Assembly (NCBI GenBank): GCA_001632425.1
Contig: KV425640.1
Location: 1 to 64,000, forward strand
Origin: Neolentinus lepideus HHB14362 ss-1
Lineage: Eukaryota > Basidiomycota > Agaricomycetes > Gloeophyllales > Gloeophyllaceae
Length of the DNA: 64,000 bases
Direction: 5' to 3'
Shown here: positions 22,847 through 37,007 of the stretch, piece by piece
Layout of the letters: every line of letters begins with the position of its first letter
How positions within the stretch are numbered: the stretch's first letter is position 1
Translations under genes and position numbers: made by a program
The notes under the pieces: model-generated
What the model was told of the DNA's origin: nothing
Databases searched by the model: none
The model's input: the letters and a program-made list of their open reading frames with translations, nothing else

Positions 22847-25800
22847 ATGGACGAGGAGCAATCAGAGGGGAGGTTCTTCGCCACTTTCGAGAAATATGAA
22901 TTGTTCACAAGTACACAAGCGTCCCTCTTATCGAAGGATCTCTTCGAGGAACCGAGTGACGAGGACGATAGGCAGGAGACAGAGTTTCTGAAGAATTTGT
23001 CCCACATAGTGTGTGCTGCTCTGTCTGACCGAAAGTCCCTGACCTTGAGAGTGGGCGACAGCTGGACGAATATCAAGAACAGTCGTACCTGCTAGACCCC
23101 TTTCTAGAGAGCCTTGTCACCCCGGCTGCAGAGAAACTGAGATCGCATGCCAGGCAATGTGTCTCGACCAATAGCTCCACCGCTTGTATTTCCCGGGTCG
23201 GCCGAATCGCGACTTTGCTGTATCTGTACACGAAGTTCCGGGGCTACAAGACGATCAGTGCGTCTCAAAATTTGTACAATGTGGATAATCTAGCTAAGGG
23301 GAAAGCAGTAAGATTCTTTCCTCATGAAGTTTCTGATGTCTCCATTGCACTTGATTACATGAGGATACCGGGCAGCCACACGCAAGATGCAGAACAATGG
23401 GCATTGCGTTATATCGTTCTTCTATGGCTGTCCTTGGTCTGCATGATTCCTTTTGACCTGGCTCAGTTCAACGACGGTGGCAATGATGTTTCAGCGCAGA
23501 TAGAGGCAGTCGCGCAGAATCACATCGGAAAAGCTGGTCTAGAGCGTGATGCTGCTTCTATTCTTCTTTCTCGTTTATACATCAGGTATTAAGGACCCCG
23601 TTATCTTTGTGACTTGCTCATGACTATCGCAGAAAGGACGTATCTGCCTGGTTTCCCCAGTTTCTGACTGGTGTGCAGTCCGAAGTTGAGGGTTCGGCCG
23701 AGACCTTCAAGGTTACTTATTTCCTTTTCAGCCCCTCACTTGATGCTGAATCTCTGAAGTGCATAGGCACATTGAAAGTGATAGCTGAGATACTCAAGAT
23801 TGGCTCGGCCGAACTAGCTCAAGACAACCTTTCTGCCATCTGGAACATCGTCCATGCAACTGAAGCAAGGGAAACATTGATGAACAACACAATCGTCCGG
23901 AAGCTTAGGGTCAAAGTATTGTCGCGAACTTCGCTGCGTATACTGCCTGCGAAGTATGGAGCTGTCCATCGCAGAGGTAAAAATGCTGCATCCGTTTCCG
24001 GACACTGCTCATGCGTAGTGTGCACAGGCAGAGCTCTGCTCTCTGGCCCCACAGAAGAACAAGTGGATACCATCTACGACGATATCGAAGTTCCGGAAGA
24101 CGTAGAGACGGTCATAGAAGAACTTATGCACGCCCTCCAGGACAAGGTGATTAGATCTTCAAGTTCCACATTGTCGTGGACTTAAGTCTGCTCAGGATAC
24201 CTTGGTTCGATGGTCTGCTGCCAAAGGTGTCGCTAGGATCGCGGAACGTCTTTCGACCGATTTCGGGAACCAAATATTCGATACAGTCCTCGAACTATTT
24301 ACTATACATTCTATGGCTGCTGCCAACCTGTATGATCTTCCTGCTATCGCGGAGAGCACATGGCACGGAGCATGTCTTGCTTGCGCTGAAATCGCGAGGC
24401 GAGGACTTGTGGCAGATAATAAGCTTCCGGAACTGATCAACTGGCTATCCCAGGTAAGCGCTCTTGTCTGTATTATTCGTATATCTCCTGACAATTTCCC
24501 TAGGCCCTGTCCTTTGACGTCCGTAAAGGCTCCCATTCCGTTGGGTCCAGTGTACGAGACGCCGCGACATATGTACTGTGGTCATTAGCTCGGGCACAAA
24601 ATGTTGCTGCCTTAGCGTCCTTGGCAGAAGGACTGTCGCAGAAGTTAGTGACTGTGTCCTTGTACGATAGGGAAGTCCATGTTCGACGAGCTGCTAGCGC
24701 GGCATTCCAGGAATACGTAGGAAGAACGGTCCGTCAACCTGTTCATCGGTCACGGATATCATCTAAACAACGCTTTGTAGAGTCTTTTCCCTCACGGCAT
24801 AGACGTGCTGCGAAAAACGGACTTCTACGCTGTAGGAGTCCGCCGCAACGCATTCCTGAAAGCAGCCCCGGAAGTGGCGGAGTGAGCCCTCTGTTACTCG
24901 TCTTTCCCTAGACTAACCCGTGCTTCGGTGCAGGCACCATATATATCGAAAGTGCTTGATTGACCATCTTCTTTCTGTATCTTTGAGACACTGGGATACA
25001 GCCGTACGACAACTGGGTGCACAGTCATTGAGGGCTATTTGTGAATTAGATCTGGAAGCTCTAGGTCGATCGGCTGCGAGTAGAGCGGTATGTCGTTTTA
25101 CACTCAATATTGGTCAGGATCTGATATAGTATATGACCTAGTCCAAACTTCTGCAATCTGTTGATGTCGATGATGTTCATGGCGGACTTTTGGCATTGGC
25201 AGAGCTTGCTTCCGCGTGTAATACTCTAGGCGATAAGCTCGAAAGTGAAGCAAGAAAACGGGAGGTTGGATAGTTGTCTCGGCTTCTCTCGACTAGAGCT
25301 TACTGACCCCACCATAGATATTCGCTTACTTGCATCTGGTTCCTCTCAGTATCATTCGCTCCCCTCGAAATTCCTTGGTGACCTCAGCGGCATGTTACTT
25401 CATCAGCACAGCAGTAACACCGAAAGAAATCCAAGAATCTCCGGTAAAGCATTGGCGAGAGATTGTCGATATCGGTTTGAGACACAGGGACGGTACTGTC
25501 CAGGAGCAAGCTGCTAATGCTCTGGCTTCTGTCAGCCAGTTGGTGGATTGCTCTGATTTAGTCCGAAGATAAGCCCATTTTTCAACGTCGTGGTGTTGAA
25601 AGCTTACCCGCTTCTTGAGGTTACATATATCACAGAGTTCGTCTCTGGCACACCTACATTACAACAGAGCTTAGGTCGCCTGCTCGGCGCTCTTGATTAT
25701 ACTGCATATGCGCATGATCTGCCGGATGCCATACAATGCCTCCTGGATGCAGTTGACCTTACGGTAGCCGTCTGTTTTCTGGATTCTTCCTGATTCTGAC

Positions 25801-27344
25801 ACTTTTGTAGTCGTCTCGACTATTTGCCAATGTCGAGGCTCGTCAGAATGTGTATTTCTCCATATTTCAGATCTTCAAGACAGTTGCGCCCAAAGTGTCT
25901 CAATGCACGTCTTCAGCACTTATCTTCCACTTTACGCATGTGATCAACGTACCCTACAGACCTATCCGCAGCTACCGCGAGAGAGCTGTTTTCGGCTCTC
26001 AGGGATGGTCTCAGTGACTACACCGTTGATCAGCGAGGAGACGTCGGGTCCTGGATAAGGATGGCATGCATCAAGGGACTCGCTGAGATCTCCACTGTTC
26101 TGCTGTTTAACGCCAATGACCTTTCGGTACTGATGGACTACTTGCCCCCTGAAATGCATCATGAAGCGATAGGTGGTATCCTGAAACAGGGGGTAGAAAG
26201 GCTCGATAATGTTCGCCAGACTGCCGGAGAGCACTTCCTTGACCTGCTTTCGCTCCCTTTACCCCCGCATGAGAAGGTGGAGGAATGGCGCATTGACGGG
26301 GAAGAACTCTTCAAACATCTATATCTCTCGTACGTGCTCCCTTTGTCATATTTAGTACAGCTTTCTGAGGGATTATGTAGGGATGGTGAAGTCAAAGGAT
26401 GGAAGGACAGCTCTTGGTTTTTCCCGAAGGCAGTGCAAATGCTACAGGTTGCACGTTATCGTAAACATGTTCTTGCAGGCTTGGTCCTCAGTGTCGGCAG
26501 TAAGACTGACAGCACGGTGAGCTTCCCTGCCTGCTATCTTCAGGCCCTCAAGCTGATCTGCTTAACCACAGCAACGACCTGTGTCTCAGAGTTTAGTGAA
26601 GTATGTTGAAACGCTCCCCAGCGTTGCTGGAGAAGGTAATGGGTATAGCGTGCAGAGTCTCGTGGCGGACCTGCTGGACCAAGTCAAAGGGAATCTCGCC
26701 TCTAACACCGTTGTCATACCGGTTCTACAAACCCTAATCGTTTTGCTAGAGGCTGATGCTCTGGCACGACTGCAAGATGAATCTGAAGGGCTTCAGAGGT
26801 GAGTATGGTCACACTCCCCCCTGCATACACTAACCTGCTTCTTAGTCTTCGAAATTTTCTGTCTATCGCATCGAGGAACATAGCTCGTCTGAAAAATGTT
26901 CAACGGATACAAGAATCCATGAAAGTGTAAGAGTTGTTCCGCCTTGAAGTGTGCTATCATATTCTAAAATGATATAACAGTATCGTAAACCTCCTTACCA
27001 TGGCACCACTGTATCCGGAATGTCTCGCTGTCCTGCCCGACTTCTTCACCCACAGATTCCCCAAGGTACGCGATAAACTCCGCACAGTATGTGACTCCTC
27101 TCTCAGTTCCACGACATGCAGATTCGGTCAGATACGGCAGAGTACCTTTATATGATCTTGCAAAGCAAGTATGTCAATGTAGACACTGAAGTGGCAGAAG
27201 AAATCCTTCTGGAGTCCGAGTGGTACGTATTGGGAATGTTCGACCTAGTCTCCGCTATGACTGATCCTGTACAGGGCATCAACCAACATGAATGATGTCA
27301 CAGCTGCTTCAGCGCAACTCATGGAGGCGCTGAATGGTGCTTAA
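22847..27344 (+). CDS. Tubulin-folding cofactor D (TBCD)
   Basis: Chaperone that takes beta-tubulin from the CCT pathway and, with cofactors E and C, assembles alpha/beta dimers; equivalent to yeast Cin1 and fission-yeast Alp1. The protein is about 1,100 residues in many exons. Landmarks in order: MDEEQSEGRFFATFEKYELF; LDEYQEQSYLLDPFLESLVT after an intron at about 23011-23059; GYKTI and VRFFPHEVSDVSIALDYMRI; WALRYIVLLWLSLVCMIPFD; VRWSAAKGVARIAERLSTDF; FPHGIDVLRKTDFYAVGVRR; HLLSVSLRHWDTAVRQLGAQ; and the C-terminal end TNMNDVTAASAQLMEALNGA. HEAT-like helices run throughout, as expected. I checked the apparent frame breaks near 23090 and 24740 and both resolve as introns, so the gene looks intact. 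Confidence 0.92.
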
Positions 27345-27594
27345 TTGAGGGAATACGAATGTATTCATTGCTTTTAAATACTTGCTGTATACCCTACGTC
27401 TTCCAATTCAGCGATCGGCATACGGGGATCTCTAATCGTGGGAACTTTGCAATACTGAGGAGGCGCAGCCTGGACCCCTTCGAGCAACATACATCATCGT
27501 AATTCGACCGTGTACGCTAGGACCTACTGGAGTCTGCGGTACTTGCACAGTCTTCTTTTCTACACTTTATACTTCCGGACTGTACTCATCAGGC

Positions 27595-29623
<2,029 letters not shown>

Positions 29624-31228
29624 TTATGATGCATCAATAATACGGAGCTCCACTTGTCTAGCATATCATCCACAAACAACATATCCTCATTTCGTTGGTG
29701 GACATTAGCACTTGCCTATATACTCGTGGGGAAGCTGGTGAGAACTGTAGTTTGCCGTAATATGAAAGGCTGGCCAGCCCGAGATTGGCTCGAGAATCGT
29801 ACGGTTCCGTAGCCAAAGTTTAAGCGTAACTGGAGGGCGTTCAAGATACACAGCATGAGCTTTTCATTCGGGGGAGGTCCGTGTGGCTCTAAGTTTAATA
29901 CCGCAACAGCTAGCTTCCGTGTCCATAGTGCGACGGCGCTATCAGTGAGTGCACTGAATCTATGGCGACCGTGCAGTACATGCACTGGCTTACTTATATG
30001 ATACGGCCTAGGGATGCGAACGAGTTCCGGAGGAAAAGGATCACTGAGAGCGGCTCCATGCATGAGCCGCCATGATCTATTAAATCTTTATCGATGATAT
30101 AACATTGTACTGTGGATGTACGAGAAAGGAAATGTTGAACTGAATTAGCGCGTACTCACAGTGATGGTCGCTTTAGGTAGTTGCTGACCAGAGGGACGAT
30201 GATATAGATGTTTCAGCGATCGGCGCTGCACAAGAACGGAAGCTCCCCAGAAGGGGTCCAAAGGGAGGACAGGATGATGATGGGCCTTTTGCGCGTCGCA
30301 GGAAAACATGCCAAAGTCGACCGTATTAGTGCATTAGGCAGGAGGGAACGGTACGGGAGGCTGGGGAGACGTCCTCGTCTTATAGTCACGGCGTCAGAGA
30401 TGAGATAAGAGCAGAAACGCGGATCCTGTAACAACGGCGGCAAACAGCAGGGAGCCTCGAGGCGCTGTACCCAGACGCCGTGAGTACGTTCCATGCAATG
30501 TGATGGGTTTGCGGACGAAACGGCGAAGGTTCAGGCAAGAATTGACCACGGGTGCTAGTTCCTTACGATATCCGTAGTGACAGACACCGATATTATCAAA
30601 CGAGGCCGTAAAGGGGCGCATATATAGAAGAGTGAAAGGAGGAGACGGACTGCTGCTATCTGACGCTAACGTCGCAGTCGAGAGCTGTGTGTAGTGTCGA
30701 GGGCAGCATAAGGAGCGAGAGTCGAACAGACGATAAAGGCGAGACAGAGGGGGGTTGCCAGCGCGGTGGCAGCATGATGGCAGCCACAGGAGGACGAAGA
30801 AGCTTCCTAACTGGGCGAGAGGAGGCCGGCTATCGTGTTCAATAAACGGAAACTTGGATGAAACTCGGCGGATGCGAGGGCAGTTTTACCGCGGTCTCAT
30901 CTCGGCAAGGGGTGCATAGGGCAACCGCATGTCGTCGAGGACGAGGAGGACGGCGTCGAGAGAGCTGACATGTGAAGTGTGCGTGGCCCAGGGAAAATCA
31001 GAAAGTCAGAAAAGGAGAGGTTGTATGTAATACGGCGTTGTATAGTGCTCTATCTGGTGCTTCCAACGCCGAACCAGGTGGCGGCTCGGTAGCATGCCTT
31101 AAGCTTAGCACGGATGCACTGCTTCCATGTGTTTGACCTCACCCCTCATACTTATCCTCCCTCCTATGGCCGGCCTTTTCTTTTTCTCCTGATATTCTAT
31201 ACCGTCCCCGCCTGAGCTCGTCGCTGTC
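29624..31228. other. Gene-poor region between VMA2 and the TCP11-like gene
   Basis: About 1.6 kb with no confident gene. A minus-strand frame at 30063-29716 begins MHGAALSDPFPPELVRIPRP and contains a canonical-looking intron of 55 bases, so a small gene is possible, but the spliced product is short and I recognise no family. Another minus-strand frame at 30621-30394 ends in the hydrophobic stretch SLLFAAVVTGSAFLLLSHL and has a TATATA just upstream; it is equally unproven. The last few hundred bases are presumably the TCP11-like gene's promoter and leader. Confidence 0.4.
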
Positions 31229-33755
31229 ATGGACGACCTCGCCGCCCACCTGCCTCTGCCCCGCAAGCGCAAGGCGACTGCAGACGATTGCCAGTCTCAG
31301 GACCCGTCGTCGTCTGCCTCGTCCGCCTCTGACCCCTCCGCTTCGCAGCCCGTATCTTCCATGCTCGTGGATGCCTGCTCAGGATCCCCGAGGATGGCGC
31401 TGAACACCGCGGCATGCAAGAACTGGTATTCTTCTAATGACGACAGTAAGAGCTCTATATCAATGTGGTCGGCCTCCCAGCCCTCTCCTGCTACTCGTTA
31501 CGAGGATCAGTCCGCCGTACAATCCAGACTAAAACGTCCTCGTCTCGAGATTCAGACCACTGCGCCTGCTCCTCCGTCGAGACGTTCTGCGAGGAAACGT
31601 CTGTCGGCGAGAACTCCCTCCACGCAGGGTGTAGTCGGCCGGCGCAGAAGGATGGGTGATATCCAGGACATGGGCTTACCCCCACCGTCCTGCCCAGGTC
31701 CAGCGCAGGGCTCACTATTGCGCAGAGGGCCTCATTCCCCTGAATCCGCCAAGCCCCGCCTCTCCTATCTTGCGATTGATCCCAATTCCCCGCATGTCCC
31801 GTCTTCCTTTCCTCTTGTTACCAGAGAGACATTAAAAGAGCTGGACCTGGAGGCTATTCTACGGAACCCCCAGCTGAGTATGTCATTCAATGCATTCATT
31901 CGTCCCGTGCTCCTGGTTCTGATATATTTATATCTATTCAAAAAGGGCACGACCTATTGTTTGACCCAGGTCTTCAATTTAGGCCCACGTCTGGCCGACG
32001 GAAACGAGAACTGTATGATAGCTATTGGAGAGCCGTTCTTCGAGAGCTAGAAACTGGCTGCACGTGCGTCTCTTTTGACCTTGAGGGTGGCCCGCATGAG
32101 CGCGTCTGTATATGCAACGGAACGCCCCTACCTCCGTCCTCACCTAATTGGCTGGTGTGGATACATGCACAAGATGTCGTAACTATGCGCATGTCTTCTC
32201 GTATTCGTCCTTTACTCCAAGAACTCTTAGAAGTCATCATCTCCGTCATTCAACCCTCCCTCCATTCTGCCGCCCCGAGCGGCCTTGACGCTTCCTCTTC
32301 CATTGCTACGCACGTCCGCCAACACCCTTCACAGATTGAGAGTCTCCGGCAAGTATTCGATCTCGACCTCATCGAGCAGGAGCTGCAGCACCATGTTTTC
32401 GATCCATCTGGCTTGTTCAGAGTCATTGGGGACTTACTCAAATGTCACTGTGCGCCCATGCGGGACCGGCAAGTGGAGGCTATGGTGGCTACTGCTCAGT
32501 TGTGCGCACCAGGCGGCGGCGGAAGTAAGGCGGACGCCGTGAAGGCTATCCGCATGTGCTTCGATGTTCTGGAGCTAATGAAATTGGTAAGCCATTTTCT
32601 GATTGAACATCTTCATTATTTGCTGACAATACGCGCCCCTAGGACATTGCCAATCACCAATTGCAAGCTCTCCGGCCGTTCTTGGTCCACACGTCTGCCA
32701 ACTATGAGCTGAAAGCATTCCACGAGAGCCAAGGCTCCAGCGACATGTCAATTAGTAAGACTCGGCGCTGGCTGCAAGATGCGCACCGCGTATTGAGCTC
32801 TTCAAAAAATACTATCATCAACCACGAGACGCAAACTCGCATGAACTACCGCAGCCTCCGCAAAGGCGATCAAATTCACTTCGCTGCTCTTCGAGCATTA
32901 ACAGACCTCGTGTTTGTTCCCCCGGTTCCCGTAGTACTCTCTCCTGGCATCGACACCCCCACGACACCGGCCATCCTTTCAAATTGCCAGAGCGCCACGT
33001 CATCGCCAGGATACCCTGAAACTCTCTATCTGGATCAATCACGAATGCTGGTTCTCAGCAAGGACACAGCGGACCTCACAGCGTTCTACATGCTCCTGAT
33101 GCTTTACAGACAGCTGGTACACTCAGATAGCGGCCGGTCGAAAGCTCAGACGGCGAAGCTAGACGATGCTGAAATGGTGCAAATCAAGAGAGAAATTTGG
33201 AGTATTGGTCCTCATCGGATCGGCTACTGCTTCTCCCGGGAATGGCACAAGAGGGGAAAGCCGTCCTCAAGCGCGAGTTCATCTATGAAGGGTGAAGAAC
33301 CCTTCGCGGACGATCAAGATGCGGAGTGGGTGAAGTGGCACTCGTGTATGCGAGACGTCATCCTTCAGATTGCTATGCGTGCGACTGCAGCACGCAACCC
33401 CTTGTCGCCACCTACTTCGCCTGACGAAGGTATGCTAAGACTGGCTGAACGCTGGGCAGATTCAAATATGAAGCCTGGGTCTCCACTCAGTGCGTTGTTG
33501 CGCGACCGCGTACGCAACGCTGTTATGGACGTTGTCATCTCCCAAGCGCATCTTCCTTCTCAACGGTCGACCACGACACGGCCTTCGAACCCAAGCGAAG
33601 GTGTACCAGACAGCGTTTTGTCTGGAACCGGCTTGGAGCCTCTCGCAGCTGAAATTCAACATCTTGGTGAGCGGTTGGCGAAGCTCGCTGTCATCCACTT
33701 GAACACATATCTCCCGTTATATGAGCAGGAGGGTTTCCTGGACCTCAGTTCATAA
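31229..33755 (+). CDS. TCP11/Sok1-type protein
   Basis: Member of the T-complex protein 11 family; the yeast member Sok1 suppresses loss of protein kinase A, so a link to cAMP signalling is known for the family but not shown here. The N-terminal 200 residues are low-complexity (MDDLAAHLPLPRKRKATADD, then many Ser/Pro) with basic RRSARKRLSAR and GRRRRMG patches that could direct nuclear import. The TCP11 domain follows: RETLKELDLEAILRNPQL, FDPGLQFRPTSGRRKRELYD, SYWRAVLRELETGC, SRIRPLLQELLEVIISVIQP, VFDLDLIEQELQHHVFDPSG, VKAIRMCFDVLELMKLDIAN, HQLQALRPFLVHTSANYELK. The protein ends EQEGFLDLSS. Introns are near 31878-31950 and 32587-32643; the last exon is over 1 kb. Confidence 0.88.
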
Positions 33756-34911
33756 TACTCCCGTTCCGCAGTATACCGTAATACCTTTTCCAGGGTCATT
33801 TTGTGTCGTTGTGCCATTGTAATCCTCTTCACACACTCGTTCTTCCCTTTGGACTGTAACTTGCTACGACATTTGATCCATTCGACGATTGGCCCTTTCA
33901 CGACTTCCTCTGCATCATTCATACAAGTATTAGTATTGGAACTAGTAATCCAATGAAATATCTAGTCACTAGCATATTCTGTGTGAGCTTCTACGGGAAG
34001 ATGATGATCGAAGAAACACGAGCTGTGTTGTGCGCCTCTGCGACTTGTCACATTGCATTTCTACTATAGATCTTCGTCGGCAATGAAGCCTTCAAATCGA
34101 CGGAAAGGAACAGCCCGGGAAGCATGGTTTTACGATAAGCTTTGTGGAGGCCAAGGGTCTGTTCCCATTCGCTACAGCTGGTTTGGAGCACCGATCCCGA
34201 AACGATATGACATCGTGTTTTGGCGGGTGAAGATACCTGGTACGAAGACGCTGAGGATTGTTCGACGTAGTGACTCAGCGCACGCCGTGGCTACGGATGG
34301 GTGCACTAGTACTCTTCAGAGATTTGCGGGTGAGAAATCTTGTGGAACGATCGTGTCTTCAAGGAAGTGACTTCATCTTGGCGGCGTGATACCAAATTGA
34401 ACATCCCTCTTTCCCAAGCTGACATGTAAGTTCCAGTTTGCTTGACAAGTTATTCGGTATACCTCGTCCGGAACAGCGACGATATCAATTGTGCTCTACC
34501 GAATTTTAGAGCCCTTGAGTAACAGCATGACGATGAGCGACCTCACAATGTTCTCCGAGCAGCGGAACGCGATCGCACTGGTTCACTATTCGCCCACATC
34601 ACCGGAGGATCACGAATCTCGACGACGCCCTCAAGATGTCCGATGAATGGATCAGGGAGATATTAGACCAGAACCCATATTTCGACATATGATCTCCATA
34701 CTGCTGGGATATCAGCGCAGACTGCGATCTGTCTGTTTACTCTCCGGATATCGCCAGACAAACGGAGGAGGTGGTTGGTCGTCTCTTCGATGGGACTGCG
34801 CCATATAATAGGAGGATGAACAGTGGGCTAGACGGGCAACACTGTCTCCTAAGGTTTGTCAGTAGCGTAGCTTATATATGCGATATGTCACGATTGTTTC
34901 TACAGGAAAAC
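33756..34911. other. Gene debris with a possible kinase-like fragment
   Basis: No intact gene. The plus-strand frame around 34053-34370 contains AREAWFYDKLCGGQGSVPIR, which resembles the E-x-x-x-Y-x-x-L-x-x-x-Q-G segment of fungal small protein kinases, but no glycine loop, HGD catalytic loop or DFG follows in frame. The stretch 34500-34850 has only short broken frames. I regard it as decayed coding sequence of uncertain origin. Confidence 0.3.
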
Positions 34912-35607
34912 GGATACAAGGCCGGCACAACCTGTCGCCTTTTTGGGAAAGCTTAAAATAGCTCGTGTGCCTTGATCGGATATCAGAAAACCAGAAAATG
35001 CGGACAAAATTCAACAGAGGAGACCGTAGCTCAGTGCCCCTTCTCAACATTTACCTGGGTGTCACAGTCAAATAAGGAAAGACACCAATACGGCTTTTAC
35101 ATGGTATTTACGACGAAGGCCAGCATTCGTTGAAGCGCAGCATGACACCCGACATCATTGGCACTTCGCCCGAAAAGGAATACAGTCTTACGGATACCGC
35201 TGGTAGACGGGTGGAGGGCGGTAGCCGCCCCGCTCCGCACCCTTTCCCTCTCGGGGCTTAACCGCGCCGAAGGAGGGTGGGCTGGTAGCGGAGCGGCATA
35301 ACAAGGGGAGGAAACGATATCATTTAGTTAAAAGCAAAACAACACAGCAACATAGCCAGCGAAGTGGGGAACACACCAACTACTCATCTCCAGTAGCATG
35401 GTTATGTTATATCATTTGGTTCAATATATAGTATCAGATCACAATACAGAATATGAAGCTGGGGAACTACAGAACACGGATAGGAGACTTAGTTGGACTT
35501 AGCGCGAGTGAGTTGAGCATGGAGCACGTGGCGCTCCAATCTCGATTGCATCAGAGCTATTTTCAGCTCTTCCCCAAAAGGCGATAGGTTGTGCCGGCCT
35601 TGTATCC
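34912..35607. mobile_element. MITE with ~53-bp inverted ends and 10-bp TSD (Mutator-like)
   Basis: The left end, starting GGATACAAGGCCGGCACAAC at 34912 and running to about 34964, is repeated inverted at 35554-35607, with a few mismatches. The 10-base sequence ACAGGAAAAC flanks both sides in direct orientation (34902-34911 and 35608-35617). Inverted ends plus a direct 10-bp duplication define a complete 696-base insertion. A 9-11-bp duplication with long inverted ends is typical of Mutator-like (MULE) elements. No transposase frame lies inside, so it is non-autonomous. The repeats are seen directly; the superfamily is inferred. Confidence 0.82.
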
Positions 35608-35886
35608 ACAGGAAAACAGCGAGGAATCCTGAGGTTCACGAGGCCGCCAGGAGCCCGACCTTGCCCAAATATGGTAATTTGTGGGTTCAAACCTGGACCA
35701 GGAAACCTGCCAAACCGGACCCGATAACCGCCGTACACAGCCGTGATGCGGAACGAAAGCCTTGAACGCAGGAACTGACAGTGATGCAACTTCTTTGTAT
35801 TTGACATTCATCTTTGTCGGCGCTCAGGTCAGTGCGCATGCGAACCGCGCAGCAGCGACCTGAGCTGTACTCTTTGAGCTTCAAAA

Positions 35887-36805
35887 ATGTCTACGACTGA
35901 AGCGCCTTCGTCGACTGTGCCGTCTTCGGTCTCATCTACTGGGACGTCGTCCACCAGTAGCGCCAGCACCACAGGCTCTTCAGGTGGTAGTGACGGTAAC
36001 AGCTCTTCCTCTTTATACTTGTACGTGCCTTTCTTTGTTTATGTTGTGTGTCACCATGTAATGAATGCTATCCAGATTCACGTTCCTCGCCACGCTGTTT
36101 CTGCTGTTATTCGTATCATGTGCTATTGTGTTACGCTCGTTCATCTTGCGGCGGCGGTTCAGACGTAGTATGGAGGAGGCCATTGCCGCAGGAATAATAT
36201 TCCCTGGACCGCAGACGGCAGGCTATCGTAAGCGAAACTTTGGAGAGAAACCAGCTTTGTGGGATGTTTCCGTTGCATCTACTGGTTGGACATGGGGCGA
36301 CATGAAGGTACGCCTCTCCCCACTCGCGACCCCGTTGAGTGACAATAGCTTTTTGTCTTCGTCTCATACATAGCCCATATCTGCCATGGCCTTGTCGGAG
36401 CAATCGTCTCTGCATTCCGACCTCACAGCTCAGTCTGATGCTGCTAGCTACGCTGATTCTCCGCGTCCACATACCACTTCCATGCTGAACAGGGCATTAC
36501 GTCCATTCATCCGCCGCAACGACTCGACCGCCACATTCCCGGCTCCGAGATCCCCTACATTCTCCTCTTCTCCCCGAATACCGGCCACCGGGGAACCTGG
36601 CACTCCGAACGCTGCGGCACAGACATCCCAGGTGCAGGTCTCTGTCCTCATTCACATGCCTTCGCCGCATCGCTTCCAAGCTGGTTCCTCGTCTCTTAAG
36701 GGGAAGGAGCGAAGCATTTCGGGAGCAGACTGGGAAGACGAGGAGTTTCCAGACGTCGTCATCGGCGTAGCAGCAGAGCCTTGCAAAGGACGGCTGGACC
36801 AATAA
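35887..36805 (+). CDS. Single-pass membrane protein, fungal, unknown function
   Basis: Three exons (35887-36020, 36076-36307, 36374-36805) join in phase to about 265 residues. The N-terminal 45 residues are almost pure Ser/Thr/Gly (MSTTEAPSSTVPSSVSSTGT), likely an O-glycosylated outer or luminal segment. One membrane helix, TFLATLFLLLFVSCAIVLRS, is followed by the positively charged FILRRRFRRS, predicting a cytosolic C-terminus. The tail has SEQSSLHSDLTAQSDAASYA and a Pro/Ser-rich region, with DEEFPDVVIGVAAEPCKG near the end. The layout recalls small stress-sensor-like membrane proteins, but I recognise no named family. It begins 280 bases downstream of the MITE, which may sit in its promoter. 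Confidence 0.75.
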
Positions 36806-37007
36806 TTTCAGTTGGCCAGCAACGTCAGTTTCAGGATTGATATTGAGTACTAGATTATCTCTCATCGTTAATTTATGTAAAACACGGACGTCGTGACATC
36901 TTGTAATTTCTTTTTTCCGAAGTCTAGCATGCGCGGCTGTTGTATAACTACGTGATCATTATATCTACATAACAGCCCGCCTCCTCAATCTCTCCTGCGC
37001 AACTTAT

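Noticed and set aside
24600..24900. Apparent frameshift in tubulin cofactor D
   Set aside because: A GT..AG intron near 24729-24780 restores FPHGIDVLRKTDFYAVGVRR in frame, so the gene is intact.
35683..35691. GTTCAAACC, a match to the tRNA B-box
   Set aside because: No A-box at the right distance and no cloverleaf pairing around it; a nine-base match is expected by chance.
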